The notes below the pieces were generated by a model. It had not been told where the DNA came from, searched no databases, and was given only the letters and a program-made list of their open reading frames with translations. The position numbers and the translations under genes are program-made. DNA of 64,000 nucleotides from assembly GCA_002323325.1 (NCBI GenBank), contig DCQA01000050.1, forward strand, positions 22,053 to 86,052. Reading direction: 5' to 3'. Origin of the DNA: Coxiellaceae bacterium UBA1530 (GTDB taxonomy: Bacteria > Pseudomonadota > Gammaproteobacteria > Coxiellales > Coxiellaceae). Positions 28,759 to 36,512 of the stretch are shown piece by piece; within the stretch, counting starts at the first letter, position 1, and each line of letters begins with the position of its first letter.

Positions 28759-29496
28759 ATGAGAAAGGTGTTGATATTTATTTTCTATTTCCTTACTTTA
28801 TCTCTGATAAATGTTTCTTACTCAGCAAGTGCTAGTATCACTTTTAAAAATCCTTTTGAAACTGGAATTCCTGCCATGATTACCAGTAGTGATTCTGTTC
28901 TTGAAAATATGAAGTTATTGAAGCGACACACTAATGAAACCTATCCATATCAATGGGACAAGTATTTAAAGAATGGTTTACTGAAGCATAATGGAATAAT
29001 TCGGAGCAAGAAGAGTAAAGAAAATCATAAGTCACTGAATTTTTTCGTTTTTGATTATACTTTTGATGTCAGTAAGGTGAAGGATTTAAAAGCCATATCT
29101 AAAATGTCCTTCATGAGTGGCCCATCAAATCCACTATATGTTATCGGTAAAAATGAAACAACAGGAGCACAGAATATCTTTAAAATTAACTCCATGATAT
29201 TGAGTAACGGTAAGCTTGTTGCGAATGTATTTTGTGCTGCACGTTTCTCGGAAACAAACCCATCTTTAGTCAAAGTCTCGTCACAATCTGAAAAGTCCTT
29301 GAAGGAATTAAACCTTAAAGTGAATAAGAAGAGACTAGGTACTCGAAATCAGAATTTTAGGTACACTCGTCTGTTAAATGAAGGCTGCTTTTTTTCGGTA
29401 AAAGATAAAAATAAAGTTTCTTTTGACTGGATTGATTCTAAAGATGTTCCACTCACGATAAGGAAACTACTAGCAGAGCCACAGTATTCAAAATAA
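28759..29496 (+). CDS. Hypothetical secreted protein (245 aa, two Cys)
   Basis: A 245-residue protein with a clear Sec signal peptide (MRKVLIFIFYFLTLSLINVSYS, cleavage near SYSA). The mature part is rich in Ser, Lys and Asn, has alternating hydrophobic strands and holds just two Cys (in NVFCAARF and NEGCFFSV). It is probably a small periplasmic or surface protein. The next gene appears to be a distant paralogue with the same two-Cys layout. No family recognised. GGGG precedes the ATG at about nine bases. Confidence 0.65.
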   Translation: MRKVLIFIFYFLTLSLINVSYSASASITFKNPFETGIPAMITSSDSVLENMKLLKRHTNETYPYQWDKYLKNGLLKHNGIIRSKKSKENHKSLNFFVFDYTFDVSKVKDLKAISKMSFMSGPSNPLYVIGKNETTGAQNIFKINSMILSNGKLVANVFCAARFSETNPSLVKVSSQSEKSLKELNLKVNKKRLGTRNQNFRYTRLLNEGCFFSVKDKNKVSFDWIDSKDVPLTIRKLLAEPQYSK

Positions 29497-29530
29497 TATT
29501 TATTGTATTAAACTGGTATGGAGAGAAAAA

Positions 29531-30124
29531 ATGCATATGTCTATCATCAAAAAAATCGTACTCTTGGTGTTCTCGATTTTTTTCTCCTATTCTTCAATCG
29601 CAGTAGGGGCTTCTTTGTCTTATGACCTTGCTCTAAATCAAGAATCAAAAGACAGTATTCTTAAAAATATCAATTCTATGGGATTGTCCCTCAAAATCTC
29701 TTCAATTAAGCCTGTTAAATCTAAAAAACCCCAGACAGATGTGACGAATTTACTCCTATTTGTTGATAGTAAAACGATGCGAAGTTCATCCTCAAAAGCA
29801 TTGGAAATAAAAAGTATTACCTTTGATTCAAAAGGATTATCCAACCCAGTTAAGATGTCTTTTTTGAAAAAACCTCAGTCATCAAAGGCCACATCACCGG
29901 CTATTACTTTAATGTCGATTCAAGAAAAAAAGGGTAAAATGTTAGTATCTATTAGCTGTTCCTCGGACACGAGTAGCTACAGTCGTGTTATGAACTCTCA
30001 ATCAATAAAATCAATCAGGCAGGCTAAAAGAAACCGTATGAAGACAGGTTCTCGGCAATTGGCCCCCCCTAATTTGTGTGGCCTTACTACAAATAAAAGA
30101 CTCTTCGTCTTGTTTAACGGGTAG
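29531..30124 (+). CDS. Hypothetical secreted protein (197 aa), distant paralogue of the upstream gene
   Basis: A 197-residue protein with a Sec signal peptide (MHMSIIKKIVLLVFSIFFSY...). GGAGAG lies five bases ahead of the ATG. Its mature part has two Cys (SISCSSD and PNLCGL), each in the same relative place as in the upstream protein: after a GKMLVS/GKLVAN strand and after a basic segment with (T/G)SR or TRN. I therefore read the two as diverged duplicates, probably co-expressed. Function unknown. Confidence 0.6.
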   Translation: MHMSIIKKIVLLVFSIFFSYSSIAVGASLSYDLALNQESKDSILKNINSMGLSLKISSIKPVKSKKPQTDVTNLLLFVDSKTMRSSSSKALEIKSITFDSKGLSNPVKMSFLKKPQSSKATSPAITLMSIQEKKGKMLVSISCSSDTSSYSRVMNSQSIKSIRQAKRNRMKTGSRQLAPPNLCGLTTNKRLFVLFNG

Positions 30125-30193
30125 TTAATTTACACTTTGGCATATCTCTTTAAAATATTCTATTTGGCTTCTGTGTAGGTGTTTCTTGATTAG

Positions 30194-30212
30194 GTTGTCA
30201 TCGACAACTTTT
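30194..30212 (+). terminator. Candidate terminator after the secreted-protein pair
   Basis: GTTGTC-ATC-GACAAC (30194-30208) is a six-base stem with a 3-nt loop followed by TTTT on the plus strand. It would end the plus-strand transcript and overlaps the 3' end of the convergent comF gene. Confidence 0.4.
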
Positions 30213-30905
30213 CGCCAAAACCCAGTTATCAACATATTGTGCTCCGAATTTTTTCAATGTTTTACACGCCGCATTGAGCGTATTTCCAGTGGTCATGACA
30301 TCATCTAATAGTGCTATATGTTGTGGTAAAGATTTGTTGTTACACAGAAAAGCATTCAATACATTGTCCCTGCGCTGTTTTAAGCCGATCTTCGCCTGAG
30401 CCTGGGTTGCTTTATGTCGAATTAACCCTGTAGCATTCATGGGAATTCTTGTCATTCTACTGACATGATAGGCAATGCATTGTGCCTGGTTATAGCCTCT
30501 TTGCTGTTGTCGTTGTTGGTGTAAGGGGATGGGTATGATCAAAGAAGGGCGTGATGTGTTTTGGTAATAGTTCTCCATTTGCCTAGAAAATAGATAGGCA
30601 AGCAGTTTAGCGTGTCGAATACAGCGATTGAATTTAAGTGATAAAATCCATGATTGAATATATCCTTGATATTTGAAGGGTGCTACTGTCCGTGTAAATT
30701 CTGGTGGTTGGCTGAGGCACTGCCCGCAGGTATCATTGCTGTTATCAGCAGTGGTGAATGCATTCCCGCATTGATAGCAAGCATCAGGATGATGTGGTAA
30801 ATAGCTAAAACAAGCCTCGCAGAGGAGTTGCTTGGTTTTCATTCGACAAACAACGCAGCTATGATAGCGACAACGTTGGCGAACTTGTTGGATGACATGT
30901 CTCAT
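30198..30905 (-). CDS. comF: ComF family protein (phosphoribosyltransferase-like)
   Basis: ComF proteins are needed for uptake of transforming DNA and are thought to act with the helicase/recombination machinery in the cytoplasm. The 235-residue product has an N-terminal double zinc-finger region (CVVCRMK...CEAC and CYQCGNAF...CGQC), and a C-terminal phosphoribosyltransferase fold with LLDDVMTTGNTL as the PRPP-binding loop and the IPIPLHQQR...QRGYNQAQ motif. It stands alone here, on the opposite strand to comEC. Confidence 0.92.
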   Translation of the reverse strand: MRHVIQQVRQRCRYHSCVVCRMKTKQLLCEACFSYLPHHPDACYQCGNAFTTADNSNDTCGQCLSQPPEFTRTVAPFKYQGYIQSWILSLKFNRCIRHAKLLAYLFSRQMENYYQNTSRPSLIIPIPLHQQRQQQRGYNQAQCIAYHVSRMTRIPMNATGLIRHKATQAQAKIGLKQRRDNVLNAFLCNNKSLPQHIALLDDVMTTGNTLNAACKTLKKFGAQYVDNWVLAKSCR

Positions 30906-30961
30906 CCAACCATTCTAGAACGGTATTACTGATATCCAATACCGTGTTTTACATAGGTTAA

Positions 30962-32365
30962 TTAGGCTTGTTGTAGCGTATCGTAGACTTTTTCAAAGAC
31001 ATAACCCATGTGGACGCGATTGGCTAAGTCTAGTTTATTGACATTTAGCTCAAGCGTTGGCTTTTTATGGAAGCCAGTTTTTCTAACGTCATCAGGGTAG
31101 CTGCCATAAAAACGGTTGAGAGATTGGATGTCAGAGAACTCCCACCCACCTTTAATTTCCATGGCTCGACCACGTTGCTGAATACGCTTCCAAGCGAGTT
31201 CTGGTCGACCTTGTAAGACAATCATCAAATCAGATGACGGAAGCGAGTTATTGGTCTTGTAGAACTCGGTATTGAGCATATCAAGTTCATTGCTGGTAAG
31301 GTATCCGGCTTGATGAAAGTGTTCGCAAAAAACCAGTAAATCCTCGGCTAAAGAGCGATCTTTAACTGTGCTGGTTGGACTATTAGCACCTCGCAAGCGC
31401 TGCTCCGCACGCATTTTGATAAAGTGCTTTTGAAGGTTAAAGCAATGTTCTTTTTTATTTTTAAGGAATTCATTCAGTAAAGGATTTTTCTCTGGATTTT
31501 CATAAATCGCATCAATCCTTAAGCTACGCTGCATCAATGCTGTGACAGTCGATTTTCCGAGACCAACATTACCTGCAACGGTGATCAATCGTTTGTTTTT
31601 CTTGAGATAATCTTCTAGGCGTTGTTCCGCCTCACTGGCGCGAATAGCCGCTTCTGTTTCGGGAAGTTGCACCCAAGATTGAAGACCCGGTGTACATACA
31701 CGAAGATCCAATTCTTTAATCTTTAATGAGATCTTATCGACGGTTTCTCGTAAATAAGCATCCAGGTCATCGCGAGGACTAGCGTCTATCACGAGCACAG
31801 GACAATTCGTGTTCCTAGCTACAAATGTCTCGTAGAGACCATTTAAGAGTTCTAAATAGTCACGAGGAATACTGCGTTCACAATCACGACCACGCTTTTG
31901 AATACGAGCCATGATGGTATCAATGTCAGCACGCAAATAAACCAGCAGTGTGGGTTCCTCGATTTTCTGCATCATGAGGTTGTAGTTGTGTTGGTAGACT
32001 TCAAACTCAACATCACTCATATGCCCCATGATTTTCTGAGCTTTGCCGAAGATATGGTAATCTTCGAAAATAGTGCGGTCCTCTAAAACAATACCGCGTG
32101 CACGATCGATCTCATATTGACGCTCTAAACGGCCATTGAAAAATTCCAGTTGTGCAATTAAGGCGTGTTTTTTCGGGTCTTTGTAAAATGCATCAAGGAC
32201 ATTAGGGTTGAAGTGTTCTTGGAAGCTATGAACACGCTCATCTCCATCAGTTGAAGGGAAATGGCTCAGCAGTTGTGTCGACAATGGTGGAAATTGCATC
32301 GCTTCGATGAGTGTCGATTTTCCTACACCAATATTGCCGACGACACCAATCCTTAAATTTTCCAT
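30962..32365 (-). CDS. Tandem deoxynucleoside kinase (two fused dNK domains)
   Basis: A 467-residue protein made of two deoxynucleoside kinase domains in one chain. The first starts with P-loop GNIGVGKST and has the LEDRTIFED motif; the second starts after about residue 255 with GNVGLGKST and has KDRSLAEDLL. Both have the conserved Arg-rich lid region (near IQKRGRDCE and IQQRGRAME). A single dNK is usually about 200-230 residues, so this is a head-to-tail fusion. It should phosphorylate deoxynucleosides for salvage, but two domains may differ in substrate. The start at 32365 has AGGGA ahead and begins just before the first P-loop; 24 codons further upstream are open but unlikely. Confidence 0.8.
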   Translation of the reverse strand: MENLRIGVVGNIGVGKSTLIEAMQFPPLSTQLLSHFPSTDGDERVHSFQEHFNPNVLDAFYKDPKKHALIAQLEFFNGRLERQYEIDRARGIVLEDRTIFEDYHIFGKAQKIMGHMSDVEFEVYQHNYNLMMQKIEEPTLLVYLRADIDTIMARIQKRGRDCERSIPRDYLELLNGLYETFVARNTNCPVLVIDASPRDDLDAYLRETVDKISLKIKELDLRVCTPGLQSWVQLPETEAAIRASEAEQRLEDYLKKNKRLITVAGNVGLGKSTVTALMQRSLRIDAIYENPEKNPLLNEFLKNKKEHCFNLQKHFIKMRAEQRLRGANSPTSTVKDRSLAEDLLVFCEHFHQAGYLTSNELDMLNTEFYKTNNSLPSSDLMIVLQGRPELAWKRIQQRGRAMEIKGGWEFSDIQSLNRFYGSYPDDVRKTGFHKKPTLELNVNKLDLANRVHMGYVFEKVYDTLQQA

Positions 32366-32463
32366 GTTGATCCCTGTTGTTTTTGCGATGAAGAGAAGTT
32401 GGATATGGATTCTTTCAGAAATAAAAGGTGAGTGCAAGCGAGTTTGAAGGTGGAATTTTTTGA

Positions 32464-33621
32464 TCAGGCAATGGTATTTTGACGAGTGAGTAACTGCAAC
32501 GCCAACCGAGCAGTGAGTGTATGGTCAACACCGGATCCTAAATTTTTACGCATAGCCTGAAGTTGGCGCAAGCGTTGCTCCCGATAACCCGCATTGGTGA
32601 TCAATTGGACGATTTCATGCGCCAAGTTGTCCGGTGATGCCTCATGTTGAAGGTGCTCTGTGGCGATGGTGTCTTGTGCGATGATGTTACATAACCCAAT
32701 CCATGGTGTACGAATCACACGTTTACCAACGTGATAGGTCAACCAGTGTGTTTTGTACAAGAGAGTCAAAGGCGTTTGCATGAGTGCTAGCTCTAATGTG
32801 ATGGTTCCTGACACGGCCATGGCGGCATCACAAATTTGCATAGCATCATAGAGGTGATTGTGTGTCAGTTGTACATGGTCTGGTAGCTGTTGGCGGAGTT
32901 GATCGGAATCAATATGCGGTGCAACGGGCAGTAGCCATTGTGCGTGAGGTAGGGTTTTTTCCACAATGGGTATGGCTTTTGCCATGATGGGTAATAAAGT
33001 GGCAATTTCTTGAGGGCGACTTCCTGGAAACAGCCCAATAACCGGATGCTCAGGATTGCAATTGAAGTGTTTGTGAGCTTGTTCCTTGCTCATCGAAGGG
33101 CGCGCCACTGCTGTTAGGGGGTGTCCGACAAACGTTGCTGGCACGTGCTCTTGGTGATAGAGCTTTTCCTCAAAGGGAAATAAGACAGCCATATGATCCA
33201 CTGTGTCTTTGATGGTATGAATACGTCCATATTTCCACGCCCATATTTGCGGGCTAGCGTAGTAAAACACCTTGATGTGAGCGCGTTTTGCTAATCGCGC
33301 AATGCGCAAATTGAATCCAGGATAATCGATTAGAATGACAAGATCGGGTGGGTTATGTTTCAGCTGATGTTTGATAATCTTGAATGCCCGACGAACAACG
33401 GCCAGTTTTCTAATGACCTCTATTAGCCCAATGATGGCTAGTTCTTGACTGTGCATAAGGATATTGACACCAGCTTGTTGCATCAAGTCACCACCAAAGC
33501 CGGTGAAAGTTAGGGTGGGATCTTGTGCTATCATCGCATGCACTAAATGAGCACCTAGCTTATCACCGGAGGTTTCCCCAGCAATGATTAATATGCGCGG
33601 CGTTTTCACAGACTTATGCAT
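32464..33621 (-). CDS. lpxB: Lipid A disaccharide synthase
   Basis: LpxB joins UDP-diacylglucosamine and lipid X into the lipid A disaccharide. The 385-residue protein has the GT19 fold with the N-terminal IIAGETSGDKLGA, the GFGGDLM segment, the YYASPQIWAW motif, and the PGSRPQEIA nucleotide-binding loop. It overlaps the preceding gnnA-like gene by eight bases. E. coli has lpxB immediately before rnhB-dnaE on one strand; here lpxB lies on the opposite strand just before rnhB. Confidence 0.96.
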   Translation of the reverse strand: MHKSVKTPRILIIAGETSGDKLGAHLVHAMIAQDPTLTFTGFGGDLMQQAGVNILMHSQELAIIGLIEVIRKLAVVRRAFKIIKHQLKHNPPDLVILIDYPGFNLRIARLAKRAHIKVFYYASPQIWAWKYGRIHTIKDTVDHMAVLFPFEEKLYHQEHVPATFVGHPLTAVARPSMSKEQAHKHFNCNPEHPVIGLFPGSRPQEIATLLPIMAKAIPIVEKTLPHAQWLLPVAPHIDSDQLRQQLPDHVQLTHNHLYDAMQICDAAMAVSGTITLELALMQTPLTLLYKTHWLTYHVGKRVIRTPWIGLCNIIAQDTIATEHLQHEASPDNLAHEIVQLITNAGYREQRLRQLQAMRKNLGSGVDHTLTARLALQLLTRQNTIA

Positions 33622-34585
33622 CCGTTAGGTGTTCTTTAAAAGTGGTATTGTTTTGGGTCACAGCTTGTGTGATTTTGATGGCAGTTTCCAGTGCCTTGCG
33701 GCCATCCTCACCTGGTACGATGGCTGGTTTGTTATGTATGATCGAATGTAAGAAGTGCTCAATTTGGTCTTTTAGAGCGTCCCCTTTATCAAATCGGATC
33801 TTGCCCTGAACCACCTCTGGTACGCCAGGATGAATTTCTGCAGCTCCCCGGCTGTAATACTTGAGAATTTTATGGTCCAAATCGATATTAAGAAAACTTT
33901 CACTCTGAAAAATGCGAAGTCGTCGTTCTTTTTTCAAACTAGCTCGACTAGCTGTGACATTGGCAACACAACCATTTTCGAACTCGATACGTGCATTGGC
34001 TAAGTCAATATGCGATGAAAAAATAGGTGAGCCATTAGCACGAATATCTACAATGTCTGATTGAATCATGGACTGAATGATATCGATGTCATGAATCATT
34101 AGATCTAGAACAACATTAACGTCTGTGCCGCGTAACTGAAAAGGCGCGGTGCGTAGGGATTCGATGAAGCGTGGTTGAAGAAGGTAAGGAGAAACAGCCT
34201 TGACCGCATTATTAAATCTCTCTAGATGACCAACTTGTAACAGTGCATGATTGTCTTTGGCTATTTGAATCAGTTCATCGGCTTGCTCTACAGTCGTCGT
34301 GATCGGTTTCTCAATCAGAACATGGATACCGGCTTGTAGTAGAGATTTTGCAACTTCGAAGTGAAAAGGGGTTGGAGTAGCAATGCTAACGGCATCAACT
34401 TTTCCAATCAACTGTTCGTAGTGTGCAACGCTCGAGGTGTCGTAGCGATCAGCAATTTCATCAGCGCGATTAGGGTTAGTGTCATAGACACCGACTAACT
34501 CAGCATAATCACAATCTGCGTATTTTTGTGCGTGATATTGACCAAGGTAACCAACACCCACAACAGCGGCTTTAATCATGTTCAT
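33614..34585 (-). CDS. Gfo/Idh/MocA oxidoreductase, probably UDP-GlcNAc 3-dehydrogenase (GnnA-like)
   Basis: A 323-residue NAD(P)-dependent oxidoreductase: Rossmann GVGYLGQYHA near the N-terminus, the EKPITTT motif, and the GHLERFN loop that is frequent in GnnA. Genes of this family fused into lipid A clusters (overlap of eight bases with lpxB here) make the 3-keto form of UDP-GlcNAc; with the GnnB aminotransferase they give UDP-GlcNAc3N, the precursor of lipid A with amide-linked acyl chains as in Legionella. The DegT-type aminotransferase at 48934 could be the partner. The substrate is inferred from context and family, not proven. Confidence 0.75.
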   Translation of the reverse strand: MNMIKAAVVGVGYLGQYHAQKYADCDYAELVGVYDTNPNRADEIADRYDTSSVAHYEQLIGKVDAVSIATPTPFHFEVAKSLLQAGIHVLIEKPITTTVEQADELIQIAKDNHALLQVGHLERFNNAVKAVSPYLLQPRFIESLRTAPFQLRGTDVNVVLDLMIHDIDIIQSMIQSDIVDIRANGSPIFSSHIDLANARIEFENGCVANVTASRASLKKERRLRIFQSESFLNIDLDHKILKYYSRGAAEIHPGVPEVVQGKIRFDKGDALKDQIEHFLHSIIHNKPAIVPGEDGRKALETAIKITQAVTQNNTTFKEHLTDA

Positions 34586-34740
34586 TTTTTGCTCATGATG
34601 ACTCTCAAGAAGGTCGATATAGTGTCAGTTTTTAGACCGCATTTCAATGTTAAGGGAAAATAATACGATTGTGATGGCAGAGGGATGGCTATATCATAGC
34701 GCACAAATGCATTTAAATTCAGCTAGACAAGGAGTGATCG

Positions 34741-35328
34741 ATGACAACAACACCTCGATTAATGGCAGGAGTGGATGAAGCAGGTCGCGGGCCACTAGCA
34801 GGACCTGTCGTGGCGGCTGCCGTGATATTAAGCGATGGTTGTTCATTAGAGGGTTTGCGAGACTCCAAAAAACTATCAGAGAAAAAGCGTGAGCAATTAT
34901 TTGATCGCATTCAAGAACAAGCGGTGTCCTATGCCATCGCTATTGTGGATCATGAAGCTATCGATCGTATTAATATTTTACAAGCCACACTATCTGCCAT
35001 GCAGCAATCTGTATTAAAATTATCCATAAAACCTGAGTATGTGCGTATCGATGGCAATCAGTCGCCTCATTTACCAGGTTACTGCGTCGAGACCATCATT
35101 AAGGGTGATGATAAAGTGTTAGCAATCAGTGCTGCTTCAGTGCTAGCGAAAGTGACCCGAGATCGTTTGATGCAAGACTACGATCAACAATACCCCGGCT
35201 ATGGTTTTGCTCAACATAAAGGGTACGGTACTCAATCGCATCGTTTAGCTATTGAACAGCTAGGTCCTTGTGCCATCCATCGACGTTCTTTTTCACCCGT
35301 ATCAAGGTATTTTGCCGCTGTGACATGA
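34741..35328 (+). CDS. rnhB: Ribonuclease HII
   Basis: RNase HII removes ribonucleotides embedded in DNA and cuts RNA-DNA hybrids. The 195-residue protein starts with GVDEAGRGPLAGP, which carries the first two catalytic acids (DE), and has the later acids in RIDGN and AVSAASVLAKVTRD-type segments. AAGGAG lies ahead of the ATG. It opens a plus-strand run rnhB-ddl-dnaE, divergent from the lpxB block. Confidence 0.95.
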   Translation: MTTTPRLMAGVDEAGRGPLAGPVVAAAVILSDGCSLEGLRDSKKLSEKKREQLFDRIQEQAVSYAIAIVDHEAIDRINILQATLSAMQQSVLKLSIKPEYVRIDGNQSPHLPGYCVETIIKGDDKVLAISAASVLAKVTRDRLMQDYDQQYPGYGFAQHKGYGTQSHRLAIEQLGPCAIHRRSFSPVSRYFAAVT

Positions 35329-35418
35329 GTCTACTTTCTTGCCACAGAGAGCGGATGACAGTTCAATAGGGATTCGTTACCATGGGTACCAAATCCACAA
35401 CCTACAGAGATGGTTGCT

Positions 35419-36510
35419 ATGAAGTCGGTTGATTCGATCAATGTGAGTATTATTTGCGGTGGACAGTCATCGGAGCACGCCATTTCCATTGTGTCCGCAC
35501 AAAATGTCGTGCGCACATTAGTACAAATGAGTTGCTCACCCGAGGTGATATGGATCGATTTATCAGGTCAATGGTGGCGTCTGTCTTCATCTAGTGAATT
35601 TTTAGAAGCAGGCGTTCAAACAAAAGAGCCTTTAGTGTTAACACCAGGATGCTCTTCACCTTGGAGAACTACCTCTACCCCATCGCTGGTTGATGTGGTG
35701 TTTCCATTGATTCATGGTGAAACAGGAGAAGATGGATCTCTTCAGGGGCTTTTAGAGCTTTTGTCTGTCCCGTATGTTGGTGCGAATCTTATGTCGTCTG
35801 CAATGTGTATGAACAAGGACATGGCAAAGCGTGTTCTGCGTGCGGCAGCATTACCCACGTGTGATTGGTTTGCGCTAAGTCCATCAAGTCGTGGGAACAC
35901 TTCCTTCGAGAGTTTAGCTTCCCAATGGGGAGAAGTACTATTTGTTAAGCCTGCATGTCAAGGTTCGTCCTTTGGTGTGAGTCGTGTTACCGATGCGAAT
36001 GGTTTTAATCGTGCGCTTGACCTGGCGTTTCAGTATGATGATGGTGTCTTAGTTGAACCAGCTATGAAGGGTGTTGAAATAGAATGTTCAGTGAGGGGGT
36101 ATGGGAGTGATTTGACGGCATCGATACCCGGTGAGCTCGATGTGCATCACGATTTTTATTCCTTTGATGCAAAATACAACGACCAACATGGGGCGACTGC
36201 GATTGTGCCAGCTCGGTTGAATGCACAACAAGAGACAGCTGTTCAACAACTTGCACTAGCTGCTTGTCGGGCTTTACAGGTTGAGGGAATGGCTCGTGTC
36301 GATTTTTTTGTCAGTGATGAGCGTATCGTTATCAATGAAATCAATACCATTCCTGGCTTTACCGAAATTAGCTTGTATCCCCGTAATTGGCAGGCATCTG
36401 GTTTGTCGATGGAGCAACTAATACAAGATCACATTGTTTCAGCCATTCGTTATTTTGAACAACGCAAAAAAACACACATATCAACGTCTGACACTATCAA
36501 AAAGGATTGA
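35419..36510 (+). CDS. ddl: D-alanine-D-alanine ligase, long (DdlA-like) form
   Basis: Ddl makes D-Ala-D-Ala for peptidoglycan. The 363-residue ATP-grasp enzyme has the N-terminal GGQSSEHAISIVSA loop, the DGSLQGLLELLSVPYVG segment, KPACQGSSFGVS and the metal-binding INEINTIPGFT. Its length matches DdlA (364) rather than DdlB (306). Two near ATGs exist; I chose 35419 because AGAGA lies eight bases upstream. The stop is two bases from the dnaE start. A ddl between rnhB and dnaE differs from the E. coli order. Confidence 0.93.
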   Translation: MKSVDSINVSIICGGQSSEHAISIVSAQNVVRTLVQMSCSPEVIWIDLSGQWWRLSSSSEFLEAGVQTKEPLVLTPGCSSPWRTTSTPSLVDVVFPLIHGETGEDGSLQGLLELLSVPYVGANLMSSAMCMNKDMAKRVLRAAALPTCDWFALSPSSRGNTSFESLASQWGEVLFVKPACQGSSFGVSRVTDANGFNRALDLAFQYDDGVLVEPAMKGVEIECSVRGYGSDLTASIPGELDVHHDFYSFDAKYNDQHGATAIVPARLNAQQETAVQQLALAACRALQVEGMARVDFFVSDERIVINEINTIPGFTEISLYPRNWQASGLSMEQLIQDHIVSAIRYFEQRKKTHISTSDTIKKD

Positions 36511-36512
36511 GC

